This document shows positions 18,024 to 27,293 of a stretch of DNA of 55,528 nucleotides, piece after piece. The stretch's first letter is position 1. Each line of letters starts with the position of its first letter. The translations under genes and the position numbers were made by a program. The DNA is from Rikenellaceae bacterium. Its GTDB lineage: Bacteria; Bacteroidota; Bacteroidia; Bacteroidales; Rikenellaceae. The stretch lies in the NCBI GenBank assembly GCA_015059785.1, contig SUZS01000011.1, positions 1-55,528 of the forward strand, in the 5' to 3' direction. Below the pieces are notes generated by a model. It had not been told where the DNA came from. It ran no database searches and saw only the letters and a program-made list of their open reading frames with translations.

Positions 18024-18794
18024 TTACAACTTCTTAGCCTCCTGCCAGTACTCTTCCAGTTGCTCAAGAGCAATCTCAGAGACCATCTTGCCCTGCTCAG
18101 TTGCGCGAGCCTCTACATGGTTAAAACGGCTGATAAACTTCTGATTTGTACGCTCAAGTGCATTCTCTGGGTCAATACCATAGAGTCGGCAAGCGTTGAT
18201 AAGGGCAAAGAAGAGGTCTCCAATCTCACCCTCCATCTTATCCTTATCGTGCGCAACAATCTCAACATCAACCTCTGCAATCTCCTCACGCACCTTATCC
18301 CAAATATCCTCCTTCTTCTCCCAGTCAAAGCCCGCAGAGGCTGCCTTCTCGCCCAGACGGAAAGCCTTGACCATTGCGGGGAGCTGGCGTGGCACACCAC
18401 CTAAAAGACCCGACTTACGAGCCTTCTTGCGCAGCTTGAGAGCCTCCCAGTTCTGCTTAACAACATCTGGCGTAGAGGCGTGAACATCGCCATATACATG
18501 CGGATGGCGGTATATCAGCTTATCACACAGCGCATTGCAGACATCCGCAAAGTCAAAAGCACCCTGCTCATCCGCCATCTTTGAGTAGAAGACAATATGC
18601 AGAAGCACATCGCCAAGCTCCTCCTTAATGTCATCCATATTGCCGTCAGTAATAGCACCAACGAGCTCGTAAACCTCCTCAATAGTATTGTTTCTCAGTG
18701 AAGCAAAGGTCTGCTCTCTATCCCACGGACACTGCTCGCGCAGGGTATCCATAACCTCAAGTACGCGAGACATCGCCTTCAATTTATTCTCCAT
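18024..18794 (-). CDS. mazG: Nucleoside triphosphate pyrophosphohydrolase MazG
   Basis: A protein of 256 residues from the ATG at 18794. An in-frame TTG at 18818 is inside the -7 element and is rejected. Two MazG domains are present. The first has CPWDREQTFASLRNNTIEE and EELGDVLLHIVFYSKMA. The second has EEIAEVDVEIV and EGEIGDLFFALINACRLYG, with the E-E-x-x-E and E-x-x-D metal ligands. MazG hydrolyses non-canonical or excess NTPs to NMP and pyrophosphate. First gene of the mazG-carbonic anhydrase-kinase-regulator run. Confidence 0.95.
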   Translation of the reverse strand: MENKLKAMSRVLEVMDTLREQCPWDREQTFASLRNNTIEEVYELVGAITDGNMDDIKEELGDVLLHIVFYSKMADEQGAFDFADVCNALCDKLIYRHPHVYGDVHASTPDVVKQNWEALKLRKKARKSGLLGGVPRQLPAMVKAFRLGEKAASAGFDWEKKEDIWDKVREEIAEVDVEIVAHDKDKMEGEIGDLFFALINACRLYGIDPENALERTNQKFISRFNHVEARATEQGKMVSEIALEQLEEYWQEAKKL

Positions 18795-18815
18795 AATATA
18801 TTTGTTATTTTTCTG

Positions 18816-18832
18816 CAAATATAGTAATTTTG
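18816..18832. promoter_or_regulatory. Back-to-back divergent -7 elements (mazG operon / GH20 operon)
   Basis: TATATTTG on the minus strand (18816-18823, 21 bases before mazG) and TAATTTTG on the plus strand (18825-18832, 19 bases before the GH20 gene) are one base apart. Polymerase bound at one would block the other, so the two operons may be mutually exclusive. Confidence 0.6.
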
Positions 18833-18851
18833 TGGGAAATATGATATCGGT

Positions 18852-21008
18852 ATGAAAAAGTTATTTATACTTCTCTGCGCGATACTCTCTCTGCAGAGTC
18901 TCTCGGCGCAGATTGTTCCAAGGCCTCAAAGTGAGAGCTATAGTGGTGGAAAATTCACAATTACAGACAAGAGCTGTCTTGTCTACGACTCTTCGGTGCG
19001 CGATGTAGCACTCTACACACTTGAGTATCTACCATTTAAGCAGATTCTCTCATCGTCAAAGGTTATGCCTGGCGACATTCAGCTGACTATCAACCGCTTA
19101 CTTGATGAGGAGCAGTACCGCCTGACAGTTACCGACAAAAATATTACCATTGTTGGTGGAGGCTATGCTGGTGTGTTCAACGGTGTGCAGACCCTATTGC
19201 AACTACTGCCTGCGACAGTCTACTCAAAGAACGCTAAGTTCCCACTCTCGGTGCCTTGCTGCACTATTGAGGATAGCCCGAAGTTTAGCTATCGAGGCTT
19301 TATGCTTGATGTGGCAAGGACTTGGATTCCAGCGGATAAAGTAAAGCGTTATATAGACCTTATGGCATACCTAAAACTCAATAAGTTACACTTTCATCTT
19401 ACAGACGATGAGGGTTGGCGTATTGAGATTAAGTCACACCCAGAGTTGGCAACTATTGGTGGCTTCAGAGGTGGTAACAGCCCTGTATTCCCGCGCTACG
19501 GAAAGTTCTACGAAAAGTGGGGCGGTTACTACACTCAGCAGGAGCTGAAGGAGATTGTTGCCTATGCAGCTCAGCGCAATATTGAGGTTATCCCAGAGAT
19601 AGATATGCCCGGCCACAGCAAGGCTTTAGGGGCGATATATCCGGAGATACTGTGCAACTATACACCAAATAGTAGCAGCACAAACGGCCTTGAAATTCGC
19701 AATGTATGGTGCGCAGCAAAAGAGAGCAACTACGCTCTTATAGAGGATATTATCCGCGAGGTAAGTGATATCTTCACATCGGACTACATCCACATCGGTG
19801 GCGACGAAGTCAATATGAGTCAGTGGCGTAAGTGTCCAGATTGTCAGCGACTTAAAGTCGAGAAGGGATTACAGAACGAGAAGCAAATTGAGGACTACTT
19901 CATTGCTCGCACGACAGAAATCCTAACAAAGTACGGCAAGAAGCCAGCCGTATGGAACGAGGCTATTGAGGGCGGAACACTCCCAACAACCACGCGCGTA
20001 CACGGCTGGGCGAGCATCAAGAAGTGTCTTGAGGCAACATCAAAAGGCTATCCGACAATCATTATGCCGGGCCACTACTTCTACTTTGATATGAAGCAGT
20101 CAGCATCCGAGACAGGGCACAACTGGGCAGCGATATTTGATGCCAAGAAAGTGTTATCGTTTAACTTTGAGAGTCAAGGTTTTACAGCCTCTCACTTAAA
20201 GAGTGTTGCGGGTATTGAAGCCTCATTCTTCAGCGAGATTTATGTTGCTCAAAACCCCGAAAAGAGCGACTATCTTGACTACATGCTCTTTCCACGCCTT
20301 ACAGCTCTCTCGGAAGTTGCGTGGAGCCACACGCGCCGTAGTTGGAGCGAGTTTTACTCTGCGTTAAAGAGTGCACACTACTCGCGTATGGATGCTATGG
20401 GGATAACATATCGTCTTGAGACTCCGACCGTGAATTACTCAAATGGAGTTATCACAGCAAGCACTGTAGACAGCTCTACCTTATATTATATAGACCAGTC
20501 AACAGGCAAGCAGTCGCGCTACACAAAGCCAATTACCACAACAAAGCCATACAACTATGAGTTCTACAGCCGTCGTGGCACTGGTATCAGCAAGCGTACG
20601 GGTAGCAAGGAGTACTATGCGAGGTTAAAACCTGCGGTAACTGTCAGTTCATCAATACCTTGCAGCAACAAGACCCCGATGACAAATGCAGCCAAGTACA
20701 ACAACAGCATTGTTCGCACAACGCGCGCTGCGAAGGCTGGCGACTGGATTGAGTATCGTTTTGCAGAGCCACTTCGCTGTCGTGAAATTGAGGCGATGAC
20801 CGGTCACATACACCTACGCCGCTGCTGTATGATGAAGGGATATATTGAGGTAAGTTATGACGGTAGCAGCTTTGTAAAAGTTGCCGACTTTGATGTTGCT
20901 GGAGCCACAATCAAGCCCACAGAGGCTATACGCGCCCTTAGAATCGTCGCCACAACGACAAGCGATGCCGAGGACCAGATAGTAATTCAATCGCTCAAAA
21001 TCAAATAG
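18852..21008 (+). CDS. Beta-N-acetylhexosaminidase, glycoside hydrolase family 20
   Basis: A protein of 718 residues with a signal peptide (MKKLFILLCAILSLQSLSAQ). It has a GH20b-type N-terminal domain (~20-140), a catalytic TIM barrel (~145-500) with HLTDDEGWRIEIK, and the catalytic Asp318-Glu319 pair in HIGGDEVNMSQW. A C-terminal part (~530-718) resembles the chitobiase C-terminal and F5/8 type C carbohydrate-binding folds. It removes terminal beta-GlcNAc/GalNAc, for example from mucin or other glycoconjugates, in the periplasm or at the surface. It is followed after 9 bases by a lipoprotein gene, probably the same glycan system. Confidence 0.94.
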   Translation: MKKLFILLCAILSLQSLSAQIVPRPQSESYSGGKFTITDKSCLVYDSSVRDVALYTLEYLPFKQILSSSKVMPGDIQLTINRLLDEEQYRLTVTDKNITIVGGGYAGVFNGVQTLLQLLPATVYSKNAKFPLSVPCCTIEDSPKFSYRGFMLDVARTWIPADKVKRYIDLMAYLKLNKLHFHLTDDEGWRIEIKSHPELATIGGFRGGNSPVFPRYGKFYEKWGGYYTQQELKEIVAYAAQRNIEVIPEIDMPGHSKALGAIYPEILCNYTPNSSSTNGLEIRNVWCAAKESNYALIEDIIREVSDIFTSDYIHIGGDEVNMSQWRKCPDCQRLKVEKGLQNEKQIEDYFIARTTEILTKYGKKPAVWNEAIEGGTLPTTTRVHGWASIKKCLEATSKGYPTIIMPGHYFYFDMKQSASETGHNWAAIFDAKKVLSFNFESQGFTASHLKSVAGIEASFFSEIYVAQNPEKSDYLDYMLFPRLTALSEVAWSHTRRSWSEFYSALKSAHYSRMDAMGITYRLETPTVNYSNGVITASTVDSSTLYYIDQSTGKQSRYTKPITTTKPYNYEFYSRRGTGISKRTGSKEYYARLKPAVTVSSSIPCSNKTPMTNAAKYNNSIVRTTRAAKAGDWIEYRFAEPLRCREIEAMTGHIHLRRCCMMKGYIEVSYDGSSFVKVADFDVAGATIKPTEAIRALRIVATTTSDAEDQIVIQSLKIK

Positions 21009-21017
21009 TTAGATATT

Positions 21018-22586
21018 ATGAAGAGAATCTTATCAGTACTAATGCTATGCAGCGCGCTCTACTCTTGCGCGCCAGCTGACCCAAATGTAGCTCTTACAGA
21101 GCAGGCCAAAAGTGAGTATCTCACTCCAGTGCATCCGGGAGGCGAGGCTCGTCCATTTTGGAACGGCTTTGCTAAGAAGTTTATCTACGCACCAGCCTTT
21201 GACTTTAGCGCAGTAGAGGGCGCAGTGCAGTATCGCTACACAGTAACATCAGAGAGTGGTCAGAGTTGGAGTTTTACATCCGACACGCCACAAAGTGCGC
21301 TGTCGCCAATCTGGAACTCAATCCCAGAGGGTACAAAGGTCGCGCTCAAAGTAGAGGCTCTGAATAGCAGTGGAGAGGTAGTCGGAGTGTCTGGCGAGCG
21401 CAGTTTCTTCCGCGACTATGGTTTCAATCCGCCATATACAGGCGCTGTGAGAAGCTATCGCGAGGCGGCTATTCTCGGTCTGCTCTATGTGCATAAAATG
21501 CCTCAAGTTCAGAGCTTTGCGACAAGCGCAGAGCCTGATATGAGCTATCCGCACTATACATATCCGTGCAAGATTATCGGTGCTGTGGTTAAGACAGAGG
21601 TATTGCTTGCCAAGCTCCTTCCACACTACAGCGACAATGCGCTTGCTATTGCTCGTGGAGCAGCACAGTTCCTTATAGACCACTCTCGCAAGGCTGATGA
21701 GCCACTGGCATACTTTCCACCTACATACTACAAGAATCTCATTCACTCAAAGGAAATTTGGAATCAGGGCAAGACTATGGCCCTTGAGGCTGCATCGGCA
21801 GCAGAGGCATTCCTTGACCTCTACAATGCTACGGGCAAGGAGAAGTATCTTAACCACGCATTAGGCATTGCTGACACATATCTGCGCCTACAGTGCGAGG
21901 ATGGCTCTTGGCACATCAAGTACGACTTTATAACTGGCGAGCCAGTGAACAACAGCAAGGCGATGCTACACCCTCTGCTTCGCTACTTCCTACGCCTTGA
22001 GACAGAGTATGGTCAGACAAAGTACACCGAGGCTCGTCTAAAGGGCGAGAAGTGGATGGCAGAGCACATTGTCAACCGTTTTGATATGACAGGTCAGTTT
22101 GAGGATGTGACAGTAGTTGGTCTTCAGCCATACGAGAACTTAACAAACTGTACCGCAGCACCTTATGCGACATATCTATTAAGTCGTGATGCAAACGAAA
22201 CGGATATCGAGACTGCCTATGAGCTTGTTCGTTTCAGCGAGGACCAGTTCGTTTACTGGGATATGCCACTTGGCAAAGATGGATACAAGCGCGATGCTAC
22301 ACCTTGCGTATTTGAGCAGTACAAGTACGCTATGCCAGTAGATAACAGCTCATGCAATGTTGCAAATGCGATGCTATCCCTCTATGAGAAGACAGGCGAC
22401 GAGCTGATGAAGGCTAAGGCTAAGGCTCTTATTGACAACATCACAGTAACACAGTGCGTCAATACTGGTAAAATACTCACCACTTGGCGCATCCGCCACA
22501 ACTACAAGCCATCCTTCTGGATTAACTGCTCCTATAGTTCTGCCTGCACACTGCTGCGTATGGATGAGCTATCAAAAGAGAAGTAG
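21018..22586 (+). CDS. Lipoprotein with fibronectin-like and (alpha/alpha) barrel domains, putative glycan-active
   Basis: A protein of 522 residues. Its signal peptide ends in a lipobox with Cys17 (ALYSC). Residues ~45-125 look like a fibronectin type III-type fold (FDFSAVEGAVQYRYTV). Residues ~140-515 are helical-hairpin repeats typical of six-hairpin glycosidase/epimerase/lyase folds, with AAEAFLDLYNATGKEKYLNH and LRLQCEDGSWHIKYDFITGE. I do not recognise the exact family or catalytic residues. Co-transcription with a GH20 enzyme suggests glycan processing at the cell surface. Confidence 0.6.
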   Translation: MKRILSVLMLCSALYSCAPADPNVALTEQAKSEYLTPVHPGGEARPFWNGFAKKFIYAPAFDFSAVEGAVQYRYTVTSESGQSWSFTSDTPQSALSPIWNSIPEGTKVALKVEALNSSGEVVGVSGERSFFRDYGFNPPYTGAVRSYREAAILGLLYVHKMPQVQSFATSAEPDMSYPHYTYPCKIIGAVVKTEVLLAKLLPHYSDNALAIARGAAQFLIDHSRKADEPLAYFPPTYYKNLIHSKEIWNQGKTMALEAASAAEAFLDLYNATGKEKYLNHALGIADTYLRLQCEDGSWHIKYDFITGEPVNNSKAMLHPLLRYFLRLETEYGQTKYTEARLKGEKWMAEHIVNRFDMTGQFEDVTVVGLQPYENLTNCTAAPYATYLLSRDANETDIETAYELVRFSEDQFVYWDMPLGKDGYKRDATPCVFEQYKYAMPVDNSSCNVANAMLSLYEKTGDELMKAKAKALIDNITVTQCVNTGKILTTWRIRHNYKPSFWINCSYSSACTLLRMDELSKEK

Positions 22587-22634
22587 TTTGTAATATTTCG
22601 TAACTTTTGCAGTCTTATAGTAAAACAACTCATA

Positions 22635-23159
22635 ATGACTGACAAAGAACTGATAACCCGAATAGTTTTGCATAACGACACCGAGGCATTCTCCGTTGTT
22701 ATGCAGAGGTATTCGGGTTTAGTCTTCTCTACCGCACTATCAATAGTCAAAGATTACGCCCTTGCTGAGGAGGTCACGCAACTCTCGCTGATAAAGGCGT
22801 ACAAAAACCTACACCATTGGCGTACCGGAACATCTCTTGCCCCATATCTACGGATGATTACACACAATCAGGCCATAGACACACTTAAAAGCCGACAAAA
22901 GGAGCGGCATAGCGATATCAGCACCGTCTCCGTTGCTGATGAAGATAGTGAAGAGCATTATCAACTGCTTGAGGCAATGGATAGAGCAATAGCACGCCTA
23001 ACGGCTGATGAGCGCGAGATTATTGAGATGCATTACTACCAAAAGCTAAAAACTAAACAAATAGCAGAGCGGACAGGGCTTAGCGAAGCGAATGTACTTG
23101 TTCGCCTACATAGAATACGCACAAAACTAAAAACAATGATTGAGCATGAAGAGGATTGA
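22635..23159 (+). CDS. ECF RNA polymerase sigma factor (second in window)
   Basis: A protein of 174 residues. Region 2 is FSTALSIVKDYALAEEVTQL with APYLRMITHNQAIDTLKSR. Region 4 is RLTADEREIIEMHYYQKLKT and IAERTGLSEANVLVRLHRIR. It starts 48 bases after the lipoprotein gene and overlaps the following membrane-protein gene. The layout repeats that of the first ECF module (2138-3470): sigma factor, small membrane protein, accessory gene. Confidence 0.92.
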   Translation: MTDKELITRIVLHNDTEAFSVVMQRYSGLVFSTALSIVKDYALAEEVTQLSLIKAYKNLHHWRTGTSLAPYLRMITHNQAIDTLKSRQKERHSDISTVSVADEDSEEHYQLLEAMDRAIARLTADEREIIEMHYYQKLKTKQIAERTGLSEANVLVRLHRIRTKLKTMIEHEED

Positions 23160-23466
23160 CGACAAACAGTTTGACAGGCTTATCGCTGAGAGTCTGAAAC
23201 GACAACATAACATAGAGAGTATCAACACACAAGTGCTTGCAGAGGTCAAAAAGTATAATAGAACTCGTAAGTGGAAAAGTATTGTGCGCATTGTCGCATT
23301 TTCATTTGGCGTACCTACGATGATGGCAGTAATGGGGTACTGCGCATACCTAATATTGATAACAGCACAGAGTGCGATGAGCTATATGTTAGTTGCCACA
23401 ACTATTATCTCGGCACTCTTTATGGCAATATACTCGGTTGCAAATTTTTCTTTAGATGAGGTGTAA
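23146..23466 (+). CDS. Small two-helix membrane protein, candidate anti-sigma partner
   Basis: A protein of 106 residues from the ATG at 23146, overlapping the sigma gene by 14 bases. A basic N-terminus (MKRIDDKQFDRLIAESLKRQ) precedes two membrane segments at about 42-65 and 72-95. No conserved anti-sigma motif is visible. Translational coupling to the sigma gene suggests it controls that sigma factor. Confidence 0.6.
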   Translation: MKRIDDKQFDRLIAESLKRQHNIESINTQVLAEVKKYNRTRKWKSIVRIVAFSFGVPTMMAVMGYCAYLILITAQSAMSYMLVATTIISALFMAIYSVANFSLDEV

Positions 23467-23524
23467 TAATTCGCTTAGTCTCAAGTCTTTAATACGAAGT
23501 TAAACTAAAACAAAAAAAACTATT

Positions 23525-23935
23525 ATGGATTCCTTCACTATCAGGTACATTATGGATAGCTTACTAACTGCAGCTACCATTATCACTCCGATTGTTCTCT
23601 TCTTTGTAGCCTATGTTCGCAACAAGAGAGCCGAACACGAACTGCGTATGCGACTTTTAGAGAACAATTCAAACCCCGAACTTGCCAAAGTGCTCATAGA
23701 GAGTAAACTAAAAAAAGAGCCAAAGCTCGTAATGCTCCGCATAGGTTTGCCAGCAATCTTTGCCTCTCTCTTCGGTGGCGGGTTTGTCTATATACTCAAC
23801 CAAACCGCATCAAAGGACTTTGAAGGAGCAGTGCTACTGCTAATCTTTACAGTTGCCTTCGGCATTGGGCTTGGTCTTGTAACAGCACTTATAATTGAAC
23901 ACAAACTGCTCAAAAAGGCAGATGAGACAAAGTAA
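23525..23935 (+). CDS. Small membrane protein with charged linker (DUF6249-like)
   Basis: A protein of 136 residues with three predicted membrane segments (~10-28, ~72-92, ~100-124) and a charged cytoplasmic stretch (RNKRAEHELRMRLLENNSNP). The pattern resembles DUF6249-type proteins that accompany ECF sigma/anti-sigma pairs in Bacteroidota. The function is unknown and the family call is tentative. It ends the second ECF operon. Terminators follow at 23947 and 23991. Confidence 0.55.
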   Translation: MDSFTIRYIMDSLLTAATIITPIVLFFVAYVRNKRAEHELRMRLLENNSNPELAKVLIESKLKKEPKLVMLRIGLPAIFASLFGGGFVYILNQTASKDFEGAVLLLIFTVAFGIGLGLVTALIIEHKLLKKADETK

Positions 23936-23946
23936 GACGTGTCTCG

Positions 23947-23982
23947 GAGTCCACTTGTTGGACTCTTTACTCTTTATATTTT
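23947..23982 (+). terminator. Terminator of the second ECF operon
   Basis: A GAGTCC/GGACTC stem with a 7-base loop (23947-23965), followed by a T-rich tail ending TATATTTT. Confidence 0.65.
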
Positions 23983-23990
23983 GACAAAAA

Positions 23991-24024
23991 ACTCCCAGCG
24001 ATGGATAGAACCATTGTTGGGAGT
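23991..24024. terminator. Bidirectional terminator between convergent operons
   Basis: A 14-bp stem (23991-24004 with 24011-24024, including two wobble or mismatched positions) around a 6-base loop, preceded by five A and followed by CTTTATTT. It can terminate the minus-strand pheT gene (stop at 24044) and back up the plus-strand operon. Confidence 0.8.
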
Positions 24025-24043
24025 CTTTATTTATGACAACAGA

Positions 24044-26506
24044 CTATCTAACTGTTGCACCGGCCTGCTTCTCAAAGGCAGCCTGAAGATTAGCCATAGT
24101 GCGCTCAATAGCCTTATCAGTAAGGGTTTGACTCTTATCCTCAAGGATGAACGACAGGGCATAAGACTTCTTGCCCTCAGGCAGCTTATCGCCCTCGTAG
24201 ACATCAAACAGAGCCACACTCTTGAGCAGTTTACGCTCGGTAGCAAACGCAATGGCGCGCAGAGTAGCGAATGACACGCTCTTATCAACAAGCAGAGCAA
24301 GGTCACGCTTAACCTCTGGGTACTTCGGAAGCTCGGTAACGGTAATCTTATGCTTGCGAGTAGCCTTGAGCAGTGTATCAAAGTCAATCTCAGCGAAGAA
24401 TACCTCCTGCTTAATACCCATACTCTTGCAGAGCTTGCCAGCTATCTGGCCCATCCAGACAAGTGGTTTCTTATTGATAGTCAGGCAAATAGCATCGCCA
24501 AAGATATCAAAGTCGCAACTCTCGCACTTAAGGTCGTAGATATTAATTCCAAATCGCTTGAGCAGAAGCTCTACTGTTGCGCGCAGAGTGAAGAATGAGC
24601 TGCTTGTACTCTTGCAGTTCCACGATGGAGCAGCGTCGCCACCAGTAACAGTGATAGCAAGGCGATAGTTCTCACTATATGCTGCAAGTGGATTATCTTC
24701 GGTAGCAGCCTCGGCATTATAGTAGTAGCAGTTGCCAGCCTCATAGAGCTTGAGGTCTGCATTCTTATGGTTGATATTCAACGCCACAGCCTCCAGAGAG
24801 TTGAAGACAAGGGTCTGACGCATAACATTGAGGTCTGTAGAGAGCGGATTGAGAATCTTCACGCAGTTCTCAGCCTTATAGCACTCCAGAGCCTCATAGT
24901 AAGCAGCCTTGGTCAGCGAGTTAGACATAATCTCGGTATAGCCACGCGCAGTGAGCATATCCGACACCATATTAACCAGTCGGGTCTTATCAGGCTTCTG
25001 AACATAAGAAAGGGTAGAGTTCACATGTGTAGGAATCTCAATATTGTTATAGCCGTAAATACGAAGCACATCCTCCACAAGGTCGGCCTCGCGCTGAACA
25101 TCTACACGATATGGCGGCACGGCAACAGAGAGAACACCGTTCTCCTCCTTCTCAATAGCCACATCAAGAGCAGTGATAATGCTCTTAATAGTCTGGTCCT
25201 CAATATCCTTACCAATAAGCATCTTGGCACGAGAGAGTGAGAAGTCAAAGCGGAAAGGCTCAACCTTAACTGGGTAGATATCAGTAATCTCGCTGCTGAT
25301 AACACCTCCTGCCAACTCCTTGAAGAGCAAAGCTGCGCGCTTGAGGGCATACACCTGCATATTAGGGTCTACACCACGCTCAAAACGGAAAGATGAGTCG
25401 GTATTCAGTCCGTGACGTTTTGCACTCTTACGCACAGAGACTGGATTGAAGTATGCGCTCTCAATAAAGACATTGGTAGTAGTCTCGCTAACGCCTGAGT
25501 CAAGACCGCCGAATACACCTGCAAGGCACATTGGGCGAACTGCAGAGCATATCATAAGGTCTGCTGCCGAGAGCTTGCGCTCTACGCCGTCAAGAGTAAC
25601 AAACTCTGTTCCCTCCTCGCAGTTGCGCACAACAATCTGTCCGCCCTCAATCTTATCTGCATCAAAGGCGTGAAGTGGCTGACCAGTCTCAAAGAGAACG
25701 AAGTTTGTGATATCTACAAGGTTGTTCTTCGGATTGATACCCGCAGCGCGCAGGTAGTTCTGCATCCACTCTGGCGATGGGCCAATCTTACAGCCCGTAA
25801 CAGTAACGCCTGCATAACGAGGACAAGCAGCTGTATTTACCACCTCAACATCAATCTTCAGAGAGGTATTATCAACAGCAAAGGCATCTACGCTTGGCAT
25901 CTTAAGCTCGGCTCTCTTACCCTGACTCTTCAGATAAGCAACCAAATCACGCGCCACACCGATATGAGAAGCGGCATCAACGCGGTTTGGAGTAAGGCCG
26001 ATAGCAATCAGATAATCATCCTCAATATGGTAGTACTCGCGAGCAGGAGTGCCGACAACTGCATCCTCTGGCAGCTCAATGATACCTGCGTGGTCAGAGC
26101 CTATGCCCAGTTCATCCTCTGCGCAGAGCATACCGAGCGACTCAACGCCGCGAATCTTGCTACGCTTAATCTTAAAGCCCTCAGTAGCGTCAATAGGGTA
26201 GAGCACTGCACCAACAGTGGCGCACATAACCTTCAGTCCCTGACGGCAGTTTGCTGCACCGCAGACAATATTCAGCGGAGCCTCTGCACCCACATCAACA
26301 GTAGTAATATGGAGGTGGTCAGAGTCTGGATGGTCCTCACAAGTGAGCACCTGACCCACTACAACACCCTCAAGACCACCACGAATGGTCTCAACCTTCT
26401 CAAAACCCTCGACCTCAAGACCGATGTCGGTCAAAACAGTTGCTACCTGCTCTGCCGAAAGGTCAATATCGGCATAATTCTTAAGCCACTTAAATGAAAT
26501 ATTCAT
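24044..26506 (-). CDS. pheT: Phenylalanine--tRNA ligase beta subunit
   Basis: A protein of 820 residues, the usual full length. An N-terminal segment is followed by the tRNA-binding OB fold (~40-150, GVVVGQVLTCEDHPDSDHLH). Then come the B3/B4 editing region, the B5 domain (~400-470) and the catalytic-like core. The anticodon-binding FDX-ACB domain forms the C-terminus (~725-820, LPKYPEVKRDLALLVDKSVS). It charges tRNA-Phe together with PheS, which is not in the window. A -7 element lies at 26537-26544. The gene is monocistronic. Confidence 0.97.
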   Translation of the reverse strand: MNISFKWLKNYADIDLSAEQVATVLTDIGLEVEGFEKVETIRGGLEGVVVGQVLTCEDHPDSDHLHITTVDVGAEAPLNIVCGAANCRQGLKVMCATVGAVLYPIDATEGFKIKRSKIRGVESLGMLCAEDELGIGSDHAGIIELPEDAVVGTPAREYYHIEDDYLIAIGLTPNRVDAASHIGVARDLVAYLKSQGKRAELKMPSVDAFAVDNTSLKIDVEVVNTAACPRYAGVTVTGCKIGPSPEWMQNYLRAAGINPKNNLVDITNFVLFETGQPLHAFDADKIEGGQIVVRNCEEGTEFVTLDGVERKLSAADLMICSAVRPMCLAGVFGGLDSGVSETTTNVFIESAYFNPVSVRKSAKRHGLNTDSSFRFERGVDPNMQVYALKRAALLFKELAGGVISSEITDIYPVKVEPFRFDFSLSRAKMLIGKDIEDQTIKSIITALDVAIEKEENGVLSVAVPPYRVDVQREADLVEDVLRIYGYNNIEIPTHVNSTLSYVQKPDKTRLVNMVSDMLTARGYTEIMSNSLTKAAYYEALECYKAENCVKILNPLSTDLNVMRQTLVFNSLEAVALNINHKNADLKLYEAGNCYYYNAEAATEDNPLAAYSENYRLAITVTGGDAAPSWNCKSTSSSFFTLRATVELLLKRFGINIYDLKCESCDFDIFGDAICLTINKKPLVWMGQIAGKLCKSMGIKQEVFFAEIDFDTLLKATRKHKITVTELPKYPEVKRDLALLVDKSVSFATLRAIAFATERKLLKSVALFDVYEGDKLPEGKKSYALSFILEDKSQTLTDKAIERTMANLQAAFEKQAGATVR

Positions 26507-26536
26507 ATCTCGTTTGTTATATTATTTTCAGACGCG

Positions 26537-26544
26537 CAAAGATA
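26537..26544 (-). promoter_or_regulatory. -7 promoter element for pheT
   Basis: Minus-strand TATCTTTG lies 30 bases before the pheT ATG at 26506. Confidence 0.6.
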
Positions 26545-26560
26545 GTAAAAAAGTTGGAAA

Positions 26561-27289
26561 TCAGAAGCACTTGCAGAAAATATCTGCCATTCGCCTCTGA
26601 ATCTCCGAATTGCGACCCCTGCGTGGGTGCCAGCCATACTCAACACCATCCATAACCTCAGTGCCATTCTTGTCGGGATGAGCGTAGTAGACCGATATCT
26701 GAGTGCCGGTCACAGGGTCGGGCTTATCCATAGTAAAACCTATCTGCTCATCAAACTTGCAGAGGCGCACACAGTCCCACTTCTGGTCAAGCCTTCGCAC
26801 TGAGCGGTTGAAGGTTCGGCGTGCATCGTGCCAGTGGGTGCAAATAAGAATATCAACAGGCTTGCCTCCTTCTTTTCCATACCATTTGGATTTTGCATTA
26901 TGTTCAAGAGATTGACACAGAGCCGTATAACCCTTAATAACATAGTCAAATGCCTCGGTATATGGGGCGTGAACACCCACATTAGAGCAAACATTGACAT
27001 TATGGGTGTGCATAATCACAAGCGTAGCAAAACTATCAAGCTCCTCAAGGGTAAAGAGCATAGACTCCTTCATACTCTTGGCTGTATCCTTAATACTACT
27101 ACCCGACACAGCCTTATTTATAGGTTTGAGACCGAGTTGCTCACAAGCCATTTCAAACCAGCCGTTGGCAGGATAGGCGAACGATGCACCGACAATACAG
27201 AGGCTATCAGTGGTTATTGTATCATCGCCCTCCGAGGTGCTACAACCGCACAGAAAGAGCGCAAAGAGTATCGTAAATATCTTTTTCAT
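26561..27289 (-). CDS. SGNH-like lipoprotein (DUF5040-like)
   Basis: A protein of 242 residues with a lipobox at Cys15 (LFLCGC). The opening LCIVGASFAYPANGWFEMAC resembles block I of SGNH/GDSL hydrolases (GxS), KAVSGSSIKD resembles block II, and YYAHPDKNGTEVMDG near the C-terminus resembles the Asp-x-x-His block V. I associate this pattern with DUF5040 of Bacteroidota. The substrate is unknown, with ester or acetyl removal from glycans a possibility. The -7 element is only 4 bases before the ATG. Confidence 0.65.
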   Translation of the reverse strand: MKKIFTILFALFLCGCSTSEGDDTITTDSLCIVGASFAYPANGWFEMACEQLGLKPINKAVSGSSIKDTAKSMKESMLFTLEELDSFATLVIMHTHNVNVCSNVGVHAPYTEAFDYVIKGYTALCQSLEHNAKSKWYGKEGGKPVDILICTHWHDARRTFNRSVRRLDQKWDCVRLCKFDEQIGFTMDKPDPVTGTQISVYYAHPDKNGTEVMDGVEYGWHPRRGRNSEIQRRMADIFCKCF

Positions 27290-27293
27290 ACCA

